From: UBA7803 sp036381275
Lineage (GTDB): Bacteria > Pseudomonadota > Gammaproteobacteria > Pseudomonadales > Azotimanducaceae
DNA: 64,000 nucleotides
NCBI GenBank assembly: GCA_036381275.1
Contig: DASVDC010000127.1
Coordinates: 11,916 to 75,915, forward strand
Direction: 5' to 3'
The position numbers and the translations under genes are program-made. Below the pieces are notes generated by a model. It was given only the letters and a program-made list of their open reading frames with translations. It was not told the origin of the DNA and ran no database searches. Shown in pieces: positions 1 to 8,051 of the stretch (its first letter is position 1; each line of letters opens with the position of its first letter).

Positions 1-274
1 CTTCGTTGCCGTTCATCCGGTCACGGCGCTTCAGCATGTCGTTGAGCACTTGCTTGGCGCCGGCGAAATCCTTCGCCTCCACCAGTTCCTGGGCCTCCGA
101 CAGCTTCTTGTAGGTGGCCTCGCTCATCGCCGGAATACGCCGCGTTTCCGGCTTGGGCTTCTCGCCGTCTTCGGCGGCGAACGCGGCAGTGCCGCGCACG
201 TCGAGCTCGTGCAGGAGCGGCGTACCGAGATAGACGGCCAGCGCGCAGGTGAGGCAAACGATTCGCTTGAACAT
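1..274 (-). CDS. TPR-type periplasmic protein of the TonB2/TtpC cluster (3' end off window)
   Basis: The frame starts at an ATG at 272-274 and runs off the left edge of the window, so only the first 91 residues are visible. It opens with a basic, hydrophobic signal-like stretch (MFKRIVCLTCALAVYLGTPL), then a lysine/proline/arginine segment ending RRIPAMSE. A helical segment with a TPR look follows (YKKLSEAQELVEAKDFAGAK, about residues 59-78). It directly follows tonB on the same strand. The same position in Vibrio tonB2 clusters is held by a TPR-repeat protein, which is the basis for the call. The role is presumably exported support of TonB function and is unproven. The family call is inference from context plus a partial repeat. 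Confidence 0.6.
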   Translation of the reverse strand, partial: MFKRIVCLTCALAVYLGTPLLHELDVRGTAAFAAEDGEKPKPETRRIPAMSEATYKKLSEAQELVEAKDFAGAKQVLNDMLKRRDRMNGNE

Positions 275-303
275 CTTCTTGAGTCCTTCGCCGAGCCGGC
301 GGC

Positions 304-906
304 CTACTCCTCCAGCTCGAAGGTGATCAGGTTACGTACGCCGGCCACGTCGATCGGCTCACCGTTGACGACCTTCGGCTTGTACTTGAACTTGAGCGCC
401 GCCTGGATGGCAGCACGGTCGAAGATACCCGGCGGCTCCGATTCGATCACCACCGGATCGACCACCGCACCGGTCTTCGTGACGGTGAACTCGAGCAGCA
501 CGTGACCCTCGATGCCGCGCGTCTGCGCTCGCCGGGGGTACACCGGGGCCACCTTCACGATCGGCAGATAGTCGCCGTCGCTGCTGAAACCGCCCACGCC
601 GCCGACGTTCAGGTCCACGTTGGTCTTGACGGCGCCGATGTCGACACCGACGGAGACGTCGCTGGTCTCGAACGTCGTCTGCGGCATGTCCGGCGGCGGC
701 TCCTCCGGGGGCGGCGGCGGCTTCGGCTTACGCGTCTTCGTCTCGATCTGGTTCTGCTCGGGGATCCGCACGAAATCGACGATGCGGCCCTGCACCTTGT
801 CCTCGATGGCCGCCTGGTCGCTGTGGATCAGGATCTCCATCACCAGGAACAGTACGAATGTGGTCGCCACACCCAGGACTATTCCGAATATCACTCGCGC
901 CAGCAT
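304..906 (-). CDS. tonB: TonB family energy transducer (TonB2 type)
   Basis: This 200-residue protein couples the ExbB-ExbD proton channel to outer-membrane receptors. It has an N-terminal membrane anchor (about residues 5-27), a periplasmic spacer with a short proline run (KPKPPPPPEEPPPD, about 62-75), and a C-terminal TonB domain. That domain contains the YPRRAQTRGIEGHV motif and ends FELEE. The spacer is shorter than in the enteric TonB1, which fits the TonB2 class. It lies 12 bp downstream of exbD in a single minus-strand operon with exbB, a TtpC-like gene and a DUF3450 gene, the gene order of the Vibrio TonB2 system. No TonB-dependent receptor is adjacent, so the substrate cannot be inferred. 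Confidence 0.9.
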   Translation of the reverse strand: MLARVIFGIVLGVATTFVLFLVMEILIHSDQAAIEDKVQGRIVDFVRIPEQNQIETKTRKPKPPPPPEEPPPDMPQTTFETSDVSVGVDIGAVKTNVDLNVGGVGGFSSDGDYLPIVKVAPVYPRRAQTRGIEGHVLLEFTVTKTGAVVDPVVIESEPPGIFDRAAIQAALKFKYKPKVVNGEPIDVAGVRNLITFELEE

Positions 907-918
907 GGCAGGACCCCT

Positions 919-1329
919 CTATTCCACGGTCGAAACCGCCACCTGCTCGATCCCGGCGGCACGCGCCGCCTCGAGCACGGCCTTCACCTTCGAATACTTG
1001 GCTGCTTTATCCGCTTGGACAACCAGGCCGCCGGCCGGGTTCTCGGCGTGGATGCGCTCGATCGCAGCGCGCACCCCGCCCTCTTCGACCTGTTTCCTGT
1101 CGATCCAGATCTCGCCGTTCGGGCCGATTGCGACGAGCACGCTGACCGTCGGCTTCTCGACCCCGGTTTCGGCTGTCGGACGGAACACGTCGATGCCCGG
1201 GTCCTTGATGAAGGTCGCGGTCACGATGAAGAAGATCAGCATGATGAACACCACGTCCAGCATGGGCGTGAGGTTGATGTCCGAGCTGTCATCGCCGCGA
1301 GGAACCCGCGCGTTACTGCTGCCTCTCAT
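919..1329 (-). CDS. exbD: ExbD-type biopolymer transport protein of the TonB2 operon
   Basis: The protein has 136 residues with one N-terminal membrane helix carrying the functional aspartate (TPMLDVVFIMLIFF, about residues 21-34), followed by a periplasmic domain. ExbD forms the proton-motive-force-driven stator with ExbB and energises TonB. It follows exbB by 33 bp and precedes tonB by 12 bp. A second, distinct ExbD-like gene is at 55291-55716 with a different partner set, so the two are not recent tandem copies. Confidence 0.92.
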   Translation of the reverse strand: MRGSSNARVPRGDDSSDINLTPMLDVVFIMLIFFIVTATFIKDPGIDVFRPTAETGVEKPTVSVLVAIGPNGEIWIDRKQVEEGGVRAAIERIHAENPAGGLVVQADKAAKYSKVKAVLEAARAAGIEQVAVSTVE

Positions 1330-1362
1330 CTCGTCCTCCGGGCGGCGCCGGTTGGCGCCCCG

Positions 1363-1878
1363 TCAATGATCCATGGTCAGGTGATCCTGAAACAATTCGA
1401 TCTCGTAGTCGACTCTGCGTTTCAGGAGCGTGGCGCCGAGCGTCCCCGACAACGCGGCCACCATCCCCGCCATCGTCGGGATCGTGGCCATGGACACCCC
1501 CGCCGCCATCGACCGGGCGTTGCCGCCCTGGGAGGCCATCGCGTCGAACACCGCCACCATGCCGGTCACCGTACCCAACAGGCCGAGCAACGGACACAGC
1601 GCCACGCAAGTCTGGATCAGCGGCAGCGTACCGACGATGCGGTCGTTCGCTTCCGAGATGATCGCTTCGCGGATCTGGTGGGCGCTCCACGAGCGCCGCT
1701 CCGGCCGGCCCTCCCATCGCTCCGCCGCCTCCCGAACCATCTTCTTGTGGTCGGTCTGGAAGTACAGCAGGCGCTCGAACAGCATCGCCCACATCAGGAA
1801 GGTGACGGCAGCGATCGCCCAGAGGACGTTGCCGCCGGCCTCCATGAACATGATGAACCTGAGATAGATGTCATCCAT
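1363..1878 (-). CDS. exbB: ExbB-type proton channel of the TonB2 operon
   Basis: The start is set at the ATG at 1878 (MDDIYLRFIMFMEAGG), because the frame upstream of it overlaps the end of the TtpC-like gene and has no homology. The product is 171 residues, the short ExbB form with three membrane segments. The MotA/TolQ/ExbB core is LLGLLGTVTGMVAVFDAM near residues 102-119. It should form the pentameric channel around ExbD in the inner membrane. It lies between ttpC and exbD in the same operon. The short N-terminus matches the ExbB2 class found beside TtpC proteins. Confidence 0.9.
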   Translation of the reverse strand: MDDIYLRFIMFMEAGGNVLWAIAAVTFLMWAMLFERLLYFQTDHKKMVREAAERWEGRPERRSWSAHQIREAIISEANDRIVGTLPLIQTCVALCPLLGLLGTVTGMVAVFDAMASQGGNARSMAAGVSMATIPTMAGMVAALSGTLGATLLKRRVDYEIELFQDHLTMDH

Positions 1879-1903
1879 GGTTTCAGTGCCGCCTCTGCCG
1901 GGA

Positions 1904-3415
1904 TCAACCCAGCGCCTGACCGGAACGCTCGGCGTGTTCGGCAATCAGACCTGCGCTCTGCTCCTCGAGCACGTGGATCACGCCGCGGCTGCGCTGCGCG
2001 ACGATCGCATGCAGCAGCGTCATCGGGATCGCCACCACCAGCCCTTCGACCGTGGTCATCAGCGCCTGCGCGATACCGCTCGCCATGGTCTGCGGGTCGC
2101 CCGCGCCGAACAGCGTGATCGCCTGGAAGGTCACGATCATCCCGGTCACCGTACCGAGCAGACCGAGCAGCGGCGCGACCACCGAGATCACCTGGATCAG
2201 GTTGATGTTGCTGGTCACCTTCGGAGTCTCCGCGAGAATCGCCTCGCCGAGCTTCAGTTCCAGCGTCTCGACGTCCGTGTCGCGGTTTTCGTGGTAGGTG
2301 TTCAGTACGCGGCCGAGCGGGTTGTCGAGGTCCGGCGTCGAGGATTGCTTCTGCGCCTGCACTTTGCGGTACATGACGCTGAGCTGGATCAACTTCCAGA
2401 CGCCCAGGATGATGCCGAAGATGCCGAGCAGGATGATCACCGAGCCGACGTACGAGCCTTCGCCGTCACAGAACGGCAGATAGCACTCGCCGGCGCGGAT
2501 TCCGCCGAACGGCGTGCCCACACGCTCGCCGAGGGTCGCGCCCTGAATCAGCAGATCGAGCAGTGAGCCGCGCGTCGGATCGATCGCAAAGCCGACGATC
2601 TCGTCCGGCGCCGCTTCGGCGAGGTCTTCCGCCGTGGAGGTGTAACGCCCGGCCGGCTGACGGCCGAGCTCGTTCAGCGTGCCGCCTTCGTATTTGATGT
2701 AGCGGTCGCCGGCGATGAGGTTGAACGACCCGACCCGAACGACGTCGGTGTCGAGCCGCTCGCCGTTGTTCAGAACGACCGTGCCAGGGAACTTCACGAC
2801 CTTGCCGGACTCGGTCATCTCGCGCTGCAATTCGAACCAGAGCCGCTCCATCTCCTCGATGGTCGCCAGGCTGCTCGCGGTACCCATCCGCGCGGCGAAC
2901 TCGCCGAGCCAGTCGCCACGACCCGGGTACTGCGCCGAAACCACGGAGCCGCTGAACAACCCCCGCGTATCACCGGCAACCTGCTGAAGCACCCCGAACA
3001 GCTCACGCAGCGAGCCGAGACGGTTGTCCAGCTGCTCCTGCAGGTTGCCGATGCGGATTTCGTTCTCCTCGAACGTCGTCTCGAGCCGCTCCGAACGCTG
3101 CTCTTCCCGAGTACGTTCCTGGCGTGCCTGCTGGAGAAGCTGCTGCTGCTGATTGCGCTCCCGCTGGAAGCGCGCGAGGCGTTCCTGCAGCGCGCGGGAC
3201 TCCACCACCTGGCGCTCCTGAACGTTGCGCAGCAGCTCGTCCAGGCTCGCCGCCTCGTTGACCCGGAGGTCGGCACCGAGCTGATCGCCAGGCTGCTCGG
3301 CCGGCGGCTGGGCCGGTGCGTCCTGGGCAAAGGCCGGTGCGGCGGCAACCAGGCCGGCGAGAAACAAGCCGCCGAACAGGCCCGACATCGTTGACTTCAT
3401 CGTGCGCTCGCTCAT
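1904..3415 (-). CDS. ttpC: TtpC-like long ExbB homologue with periplasmic coiled coil
   Basis: The product is 503 residues. It starts with a signal peptide (GLFGGLFLAGLVAAAPAFAQ, about residues 12-31), then a long glutamine/arginine/glutamate coiled coil (about 60-140), a periplasmic domain (about 150-290), and a C-terminal MotA/TolQ/ExbB channel domain with LLGLLGTVTGMIVTFQAI. This architecture is that of TtpC, which the Vibrio TonB2 system needs in addition to ExbB2 and ExbD2. The start ATG (3413-3415) overlaps the stop of the upstream DUF3450 gene as ATGA, indicating translational coupling. It may give the complex a reach through the periplasm; that mechanism is inference. Confidence 0.88.
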   Translation of the reverse strand: MSERTMKSTMSGLFGGLFLAGLVAAAPAFAQDAPAQPPAEQPGDQLGADLRVNEAASLDELLRNVQERQVVESRALQERLARFQRERNQQQQLLQQARQERTREEQRSERLETTFEENEIRIGNLQEQLDNRLGSLRELFGVLQQVAGDTRGLFSGSVVSAQYPGRGDWLGEFAARMGTASSLATIEEMERLWFELQREMTESGKVVKFPGTVVLNNGERLDTDVVRVGSFNLIAGDRYIKYEGGTLNELGRQPAGRYTSTAEDLAEAAPDEIVGFAIDPTRGSLLDLLIQGATLGERVGTPFGGIRAGECYLPFCDGEGSYVGSVIILLGIFGIILGVWKLIQLSVMYRKVQAQKQSSTPDLDNPLGRVLNTYHENRDTDVETLELKLGEAILAETPKVTSNINLIQVISVVAPLLGLLGTVTGMIVTFQAITLFGAGDPQTMASGIAQALMTTVEGLVVAIPMTLLHAIVAQRSRGVIHVLEEQSAGLIAEHAERSGQALG

Positions 3416-4248
3416 TCTCCGGCCTCCGAACCTTGTCCTGTCTGGGTGATCGCCCGATTCTGCTGCGGCCCCGGGACTGGCTCGGGACCCCGTACCGGCA
3501 ACGTCAGCAGATCGACCGACAGTTGCTGATTGGCCATACGGATGCCGTTACGAACCTGCGAGTGGAAGGAATCGTCGAGCTCCTCCCATTGCTTGCTGAT
3601 GGGGTTGTAGAACCCGGTCAACTCACCGTCGGGGCTCTGATAGACGAGGATCACCCGGCCGACCTTCAGCACGTCGACCCGCCGCGGCTGGCCGTCGATG
3701 GGGATGGTGTCGCTGTAGGTTTCCATCGTGCGGCCGTACTCGTTCTCGATCTGGTAGGCCTGCAGGATCTGGCTGAACTTTTCCGACACGGCCACGTCGG
3801 CGCGGTCCATCATGTCACGCAGCGTCTCGACCCGCCGGCGCCGCTCTTCGAGCAGGAACGGCAGATCGAGCTCGACGAACTGCTCGAGCCCGTCGATCAT
3901 GCGCAACATCAGCGGCGTGATCTGGCGCTCGATCACGGTCACCTCGTCGATCGACCGCGAGATCTGCTGCATCTCGCGCTCCTGACTCTGGATCTGGCGC
4001 TCGAGTTGCCCGTTGTAAACCCGCAGACCCTCGATCTCCTTCAGCACCGTTTTGTAATCCGTGAGAAGCTGACGCGTCTCCTCGGTCAACGCGTCCACCC
4101 TCGCCTGATTCTGCCTGGCCTGCTGGTTGATCCGTTCGGCGACTTGATAGATGTCATTGAGCGTCGCCGCGACGGCGCCCCCGGCCGCCAGGCTTCCCAA
4201 CGTCAACAGCACCGCTGCTGAAAGCCCTTTGATGAAATGTCTGTTCAT
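3412..4248 (-). CDS. DUF3450 family periplasmic coiled-coil protein
   Basis: The start is chosen at the ATG at 4248 because AGGACG lies about 7 nt upstream and a signal peptide begins there (KGLSAAVLLTLGSLAAGGAV). The frame stays open upstream but shows no conserved content. The 278-residue product is mostly helical with a coiled coil at about residues 45-130, then a smaller C-terminal part with INQ/GRVILVYQ-type strands, the pattern of DUF3450. It is the first gene of the TonB2/TtpC operon, as in Vibrio. It is probably a periplasmic partner of the TtpC coiled coil. The exact function is unknown. Confidence 0.82.
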   Translation of the reverse strand: MNRHFIKGLSAAVLLTLGSLAAGGAVAATLNDIYQVAERINQQARQNQARVDALTEETRQLLTDYKTVLKEIEGLRVYNGQLERQIQSQEREMQQISRSIDEVTVIERQITPLMLRMIDGLEQFVELDLPFLLEERRRRVETLRDMMDRADVAVSEKFSQILQAYQIENEYGRTMETYSDTIPIDGQPRRVDVLKVGRVILVYQSPDGELTGFYNPISKQWEELDDSFHSQVRNGIRMANQQLSVDLLTLPVRGPEPVPGPQQNRAITQTGQGSEAGE

Positions 4249-4580
4249 ACGACGTCCTACGGGTTTATTTAACGTGCCTTCACCGGAATCGCGCCCACCT
4301 GTTCGCGCCTCGAAACCTGCTTGCGGATTCACTTCGGTGAAGGGCTGGTGAGGCCAGGCTCGTTCTTAAGTGTCGGTGTTCTAATTGGCGGCTGCCTCCC
4401 CCGAGCGATCGCCCAGTGATACAGCCAACACAGCGGGGGGCGTGTTTGCACAACACACCCTTGGTGCCCCGCCCCTTTCCGTGGGTTCGAAGGATCAACA
4501 AACACCTGTTCGAAGTCAAGCTTGGCAACCGGGCGGGCCGGCAGAGGCCGATGGTCGCCTCGCACCGCGGAATTTGCGCC
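4249..4580. other. Intergenic leader of the TonB2/TtpC operon, no gene supported
   Basis: This 332-bp gap separates the dienelactone hydrolase stop from the DUF3450 start. Its short open frames show no SD, no homology and unusual composition, so none is called. It contains a small stem (TTCAC / GTGAA, 4328-4341) and a 9-bp inverted repeat (CCTTCACCG at 4277-4285, CGGTGAAGG at 4335-4343) in what should be the transcribed leader of the operon. No convincing sigma70 promoter or Fur-box-like sequence was seen. Confidence 0.4.
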
Positions 4581-5252
4581 TCATCCCAGGTGTTCGGCGA
4601 AGAACTCGAGCGTTCGCTCTCTTGCCAAGCCGGCGCTTTCGCGGTGGTAGCTGGCCCGGTGGTCGCAGTTGAAGCCGTGGTCGGCCGGATAAACGAAAAC
4701 GCGTACGTTCGGGTGCGCGCTCTTGATACTGTCCACGTCGGTCATCGGAATGTGGGCATCCTTTTCTCCGAAATGCATCATCACGGGACAGCGTGGCTGC
4801 CGGTTCGTTTCCCGCGCGATACCGCCGCCGTAGTACGCGACCGCGGCCGCGACCCCGTCCAGCTCGCACGCTGCGCGCCAGGTCAACAGCCCGCCGAAAC
4901 AGTAGCCGACCACGCCGACGCGGCCGTGCGCGGCCGCCGCGTCCACCGCCGCGTGCACGTCCTGGAGCGCGAGCCGGTGGTCCAGCCGCTGAAACGCCAG
5001 CTCGATGCCGCGGGTCAGGTCGGCTTGCTCGTAGCCGAGCTCGATGTCGCGTTCTATTCGGTCGAAGATCTGCGGCGCAAGGGCCACGTAGCCGTCGCGC
5101 GCGTAGCCGTCGGCGACCTCACGGATGTGATCGTTGACTCCGAAGATCTCCTGGATCACCACCACGGCGCCCTTCGGTGTGCCCGATGGGTCCGCGCGGT
5201 AGGCGCCCACCGCGAATCCGTCCACCGAGCGAAGTTGAACCTTCTCCCCCAT
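4581..5252 (-). CDS. Dienelactone hydrolase family protein
   Basis: The start ATG at 5252 is preceded by a strong SD (AGGAGG). The frame is open further upstream but that part overlaps the permease region and is not conserved. The 223-residue alpha/beta hydrolase has the family's cysteine nucleophile motif GVVGYCFGG (about residues 115-123), an aspartate in FGEKDAHIP and the histidine in DHGFNCD, forming a Cys-Asp-His triad. Family members hydrolyse dienelactone in chlorocatechol breakdown or related lactones and esters. No aromatic-degradation genes are adjacent, so the substrate is open. It lies 92 bp downstream of an amino-acid permease on the same strand. Confidence 0.85.
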   Translation of the reverse strand: MGEKVQLRSVDGFAVGAYRADPSGTPKGAVVVIQEIFGVNDHIREVADGYARDGYVALAPQIFDRIERDIELGYEQADLTRGIELAFQRLDHRLALQDVHAAVDAAAAHGRVGVVGYCFGGLLTWRAACELDGVAAAVAYYGGGIARETNRQPRCPVMMHFGEKDAHIPMTDVDSIKSAHPNVRVFVYPADHGFNCDHRASYHRESAGLARERTLEFFAEHLG

Positions 5253-5344
5253 TTGACTGACCTCCTGACGTTGCGGGTTCGAGCCCGGCAGCAGGACCCG
5301 CGATCGGTTCGGGGCCGCATTATGTTGGAGATCGACCGTAGTTG

Positions 5345-6679
5345 TTAACCCTCTATCCGTCGCGGCGCGGAGGACGGGTCGGGCCCAGCCGCCGCGGCGC
5401 TCCCGCGCCAGAGGCGCTGGGCGAGCCGACGCCAGGCGAAGCCGACGCCGATGAGCGCACCACCCAGCAGCCATACCCCCGGGGGCAGAAACAGGATCAG
5501 GAACGCGCAACCCCCGAGACCGGCCCAGGGAACCCAACGGCCATCGCGCGCCCCCGGCAACCGCAGTGCCGCGGCGTTCGTGATCCCGTAGTAGATCAGC
5601 ACCGTCAGCGCGCTGAAGCTCCAGGTGAGCTCGACCGCCCCGAACGCGGCCACCAGGGCCACGATCGTGCCGACGGCCACGACCGCGATGGAGGGGCTGC
5701 CGCGCCCGCTGACGCGCGCGAGCCGCGGCGGCAGATCGCCGCGGCGCCCCATCGCCAGCGCGACGCGGGACAAGCCCAGCAGCAGATTGAGCAGCACGCC
5801 GAGCATCGCGGTGACGGCGCCGAGCGCCACCAGCTCGGTCAACCCGGGCAGACCCAACGCGGCGGCCGCCGCCTCGAGCGGCACCGCCCCGGACGCCGCG
5901 GCGGCCGCCAGAACGGTCCCGTCGACGGCGCCGAGCGCCGCCAGCGCGACCAGAACGTACAGTGCCGCGCTGACGATCAGCGTCAACACGATCGCCCGGG
6001 GGATGGTTCGCGCCGGCGCGCGGACCTCCTCACCGAGCGTCGCGATGCGGGCATAACCCGTATAGGCGACGAACATCAGCGCAGTGGCATGGAAGAACGC
6101 GCCGGCAGCGTCGGGATGCAGAGCCGCGATGCCGCGCGACGTCGCGCCGGCGCCCCCGGGGCGGAGCACCAGACCCGCCACCGCGAATGCGCCGAGCGCG
6201 AGCAGCGTTACGCCGACGATCGCGGCGTTGGCCGCGCTGCTGCGGCGCAGTCCGCCCAGCACCAGCAGTGTGGTGCCGAGCGCCACCGCGGCTGCCAGCG
6301 GACCGAGCCAGCCGCCCGGCTCGACGCCGACCAGGCGGCACGCGTAGCCGACCACGCCGATGGCCGCCGTGGCGGCCGACGCGATCTTCGCGCAGAGAAA
6401 CAGCCAGCCGGCCGCGAAACCGAGCGAGGGATTCAGCAGCGCATGCCCGTACTCGTAGGTGCCGCCGCTGACCGGGTAGGCCGCCGCGAGACGCGCGCTC
6501 GACAGCGCGTTGCACGAGGCGAGCCCCGCGGCGAGCACGAGCGCGGGCACGACTCCGCCGCCGGCGATTCCGGCCGCGATGCCGAGGCTCACGAACACGC
6601 CGGTGCCGAGGATCGATCCGAGCCCGAGCAGCACGGCACCTGCCAGACCGAGCTCTCTGCGCAGCGACACGGGTGTCAT
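5345..6679 (-). CDS. APC-superfamily amino acid permease
   Basis: The product has 444 residues and about 12 hydrophobic segments. It starts MTPVSLRRELGLAGAVLLGL and has the APC helix-1 glycine motif (LGSILGTGVFVSLG, about residues 20-33), where substrate binds in this family. A conserved region YTGYARIATLGEEVR lies near residue 215. It is probably an inner-membrane amino acid or polyamine transporter; the substrate cannot be told from sequence. It is divergent from the phosphate porin, and the 108-bp gap between them carries a Pho box oriented toward the porin. Its 3' neighbour is a dienelactone hydrolase 92 bp away, perhaps cotranscribed. Confidence 0.82.
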   Translation of the reverse strand: MTPVSLRRELGLAGAVLLGLGSILGTGVFVSLGIAAGIAGGGVVPALVLAAGLASCNALSSARLAAAYPVSGGTYEYGHALLNPSLGFAAGWLFLCAKIASAATAAIGVVGYACRLVGVEPGGWLGPLAAAVALGTTLLVLGGLRRSSAANAAIVGVTLLALGAFAVAGLVLRPGGAGATSRGIAALHPDAAGAFFHATALMFVAYTGYARIATLGEEVRAPARTIPRAIVLTLIVSAALYVLVALAALGAVDGTVLAAAAASGAVPLEAAAAALGLPGLTELVALGAVTAMLGVLLNLLLGLSRVALAMGRRGDLPPRLARVSGRGSPSIAVVAVGTIVALVAAFGAVELTWSFSALTVLIYYGITNAAALRLPGARDGRWVPWAGLGGCAFLILFLPPGVWLLGGALIGVGFAWRRLAQRLWRGSAAAAGPDPSSAPRRIEG

Positions 6680-6702
6680 GGAAGGCCCGTCAATGCATCA
6701 CG

Positions 6703-6720
6703 TTGTCACCGAACTGTAAC
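6703..6720 (+). promoter_or_regulatory. Candidate Pho box upstream of the phosphate porin
   Basis: Two 7-bp half sites, TTGTCAC (6703-6709) and CTGTAAC (6714-6720), are separated by 4 bp, matching the PhoB-binding layout CTGTCAT-N4-CTGTCAT with 11-bp periodicity. The site lies about 68 bp before the porin ATG and faces it. The -10 that should follow about 10 bp downstream (GAAGAT) is weak. The adjacent PhoB gene and the porin type support the call. Confidence 0.6.
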
Positions 6721-6787
6721 ATTCGCTGCCGAAGATGCGCCGCCAACCGGCCGCGCTGCCCGTGGCCCTCGAAGCGAGGAGAACAGG

Positions 6788-7966
6788 ATGATCGCGTTCC
6801 GATACCGCACCGGCGGCGTGCTGTTCGTCATGGGGCTCGTGACGGCCGCGGCCCGGGCGGCGGAGGTGCGACTCGATGACGGGCTCAGCGTGCAGAGCGG
6901 CGATTACCGCTTCCGGCTCGGCGGGCGGGTCATGTGGGACGCCGACAGCTTCGACGGCGCGCTGAATCGCGACCACGACGGCGAGCGGCGCTTCGATGCG
7001 TACCTGCGTCGGGCGCGCATCGAGCTTTCCGCGGACGTGCACCCGGACGTGAGTCTGCAGTTCGACGTGGACGTGCACGACGGCGCCGAAGTGCATACCG
7101 CGGGCATCGAGTACCGCGGCTGGTCGTGGGCCGACGTCTTCGTCGGCCGCACCAAGGAGCCGTTCGGCCTCGAGGAGCTGACCAGCTCCAACGCCATCTC
7201 GACCATCGAGCGCAACTGGTTCACCGAGGCCACCGACGCCGACGGCCAGCCGCATTTCGGCGTGTTGCTGTCCGGCCGGGTCGGCCCGCTCGGCTGGGCC
7301 GCCGGTGTCTTCAACCCGGAGGGCAACCCGGAGCGCGAGGACGGCGGCGACCGGTTCGCCGTCACGGGCCGCCTGTTCGGCACCCCGATCCTGAGCGGCG
7401 CACGGGTGCTGCACCTCGGCGCGGCCTACACCGACCGGAACCTCGACCAGCCGCTCGACGCGGCCGGCTTCGAGCTCGACGTCGCAGAGGGCGGCGGCGA
7501 GCTCGACTCCGCCACGCTGCAAATCGCCGAGGATCGCCAGCTCGGGCTCGAGGCCCTGTACATCGACGGCCGGTTCTCGGTGCAGGCCGAGGCGTTCCGC
7601 CGCGACATGCCCGGAGCGGACGGCGGCCCTGACGGCCGTGTCGACGATTGGTATCTGCAGGCGACCTGGACGGTCACCGGTGAGAGCCGCGGCTACAAGC
7701 GGGACGAGGGGGTACCGGACATGATCGAGCCGAGCGGGCGGCGCGGCGCCGTCGAGCTGGTCGCGAAGATCGACCGGATCCGCTTCGACGTCGACGGCCG
7801 GCCCGATCAGAAGGTGGACGGCCTGCTGCTCGGTGCCAACTGGTACCCGATCCGGCACGTCAAGCTGATGGCCAACGTGATCCGGGTGTCGAGCGACGGC
7901 GTGGTCGGCCGGGGCGAGGACGACGACGCTACCGTGTTCTCGACCCGCGTGCAGTTCGCCTTCTGA
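6788..7966 (+). CDS. Phosphate-selective porin O/P family protein
   Basis: The start is the ATG at 6788, preceded by a GAGGAGAACAGG SD region. The open frame extends far upstream (to 5342) but that part is antisense to the permease. The 392-residue product has a signal peptide (VLFVMGLVTAAARA, about residues 12-25) and long alternating strands such as FRLGGRVMWDADSFDG. It ends in the outer-membrane barrel signature RVQFAF with terminal Phe. OprO/OprP-type porins pass phosphate or polyphosphate under starvation. A Pho box upstream and the phoBR-pst operon immediately downstream support that role here. Confidence 0.88.
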   Translation: MIAFRYRTGGVLFVMGLVTAAARAAEVRLDDGLSVQSGDYRFRLGGRVMWDADSFDGALNRDHDGERRFDAYLRRARIELSADVHPDVSLQFDVDVHDGAEVHTAGIEYRGWSWADVFVGRTKEPFGLEELTSSNAISTIERNWFTEATDADGQPHFGVLLSGRVGPLGWAAGVFNPEGNPEREDGGDRFAVTGRLFGTPILSGARVLHLGAAYTDRNLDQPLDAAGFELDVAEGGGELDSATLQIAEDRQLGLEALYIDGRFSVQAEAFRRDMPGADGGPDGRVDDWYLQATWTVTGESRGYKRDEGVPDMIEPSGRRGAVELVAKIDRIRFDVDGRPDQKVDGLLLGANWYPIRHVKLMANVIRVSSDGVVGRGEDDDATVFSTRVQFAF

Positions 7967-7984
7967 AACATGACTCGGCGGCCT

Positions 7985-8018
7985 CCGTCATGAAACCGTC
8001 ATACGGTTCCGCTCTAAT
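7985..8018 (+). promoter_or_regulatory. Pho box and -10 of the phoBR-pst-phoU operon
   Basis: Two identical CCGTCAT half sites (7985-7991 and 7996-8002) are separated by GAAA, a near-perfect Pho box. TCTAAT (8013-8018, five of six matches to TATAAT) follows after exactly 10 bp, the spacing of classical PhoB-activated promoters where the Pho box replaces the -35. It lies about 35 bp before phoB, so the operon is probably autoactivated by PhoB. Confidence 0.8.
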
Positions 8019-8051
8019 ACCGCCGATGCAGTCGACACGCGCGCGCCAGAG

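Noticed and set aside
4280..4565. Two short minus-strand open frames in the TonB2 operon leader
   Set aside because: No SD, mutually overlapping frames and compositions unlike the neighbouring genes.
5342..6787. The porin frame stays open for about 480 codons upstream of its ATG
   Set aside because: This part is antisense to the permease gene, is Arg/Gln/Gly-rich without homology, and the real start has an SD and signal peptide at 6788.
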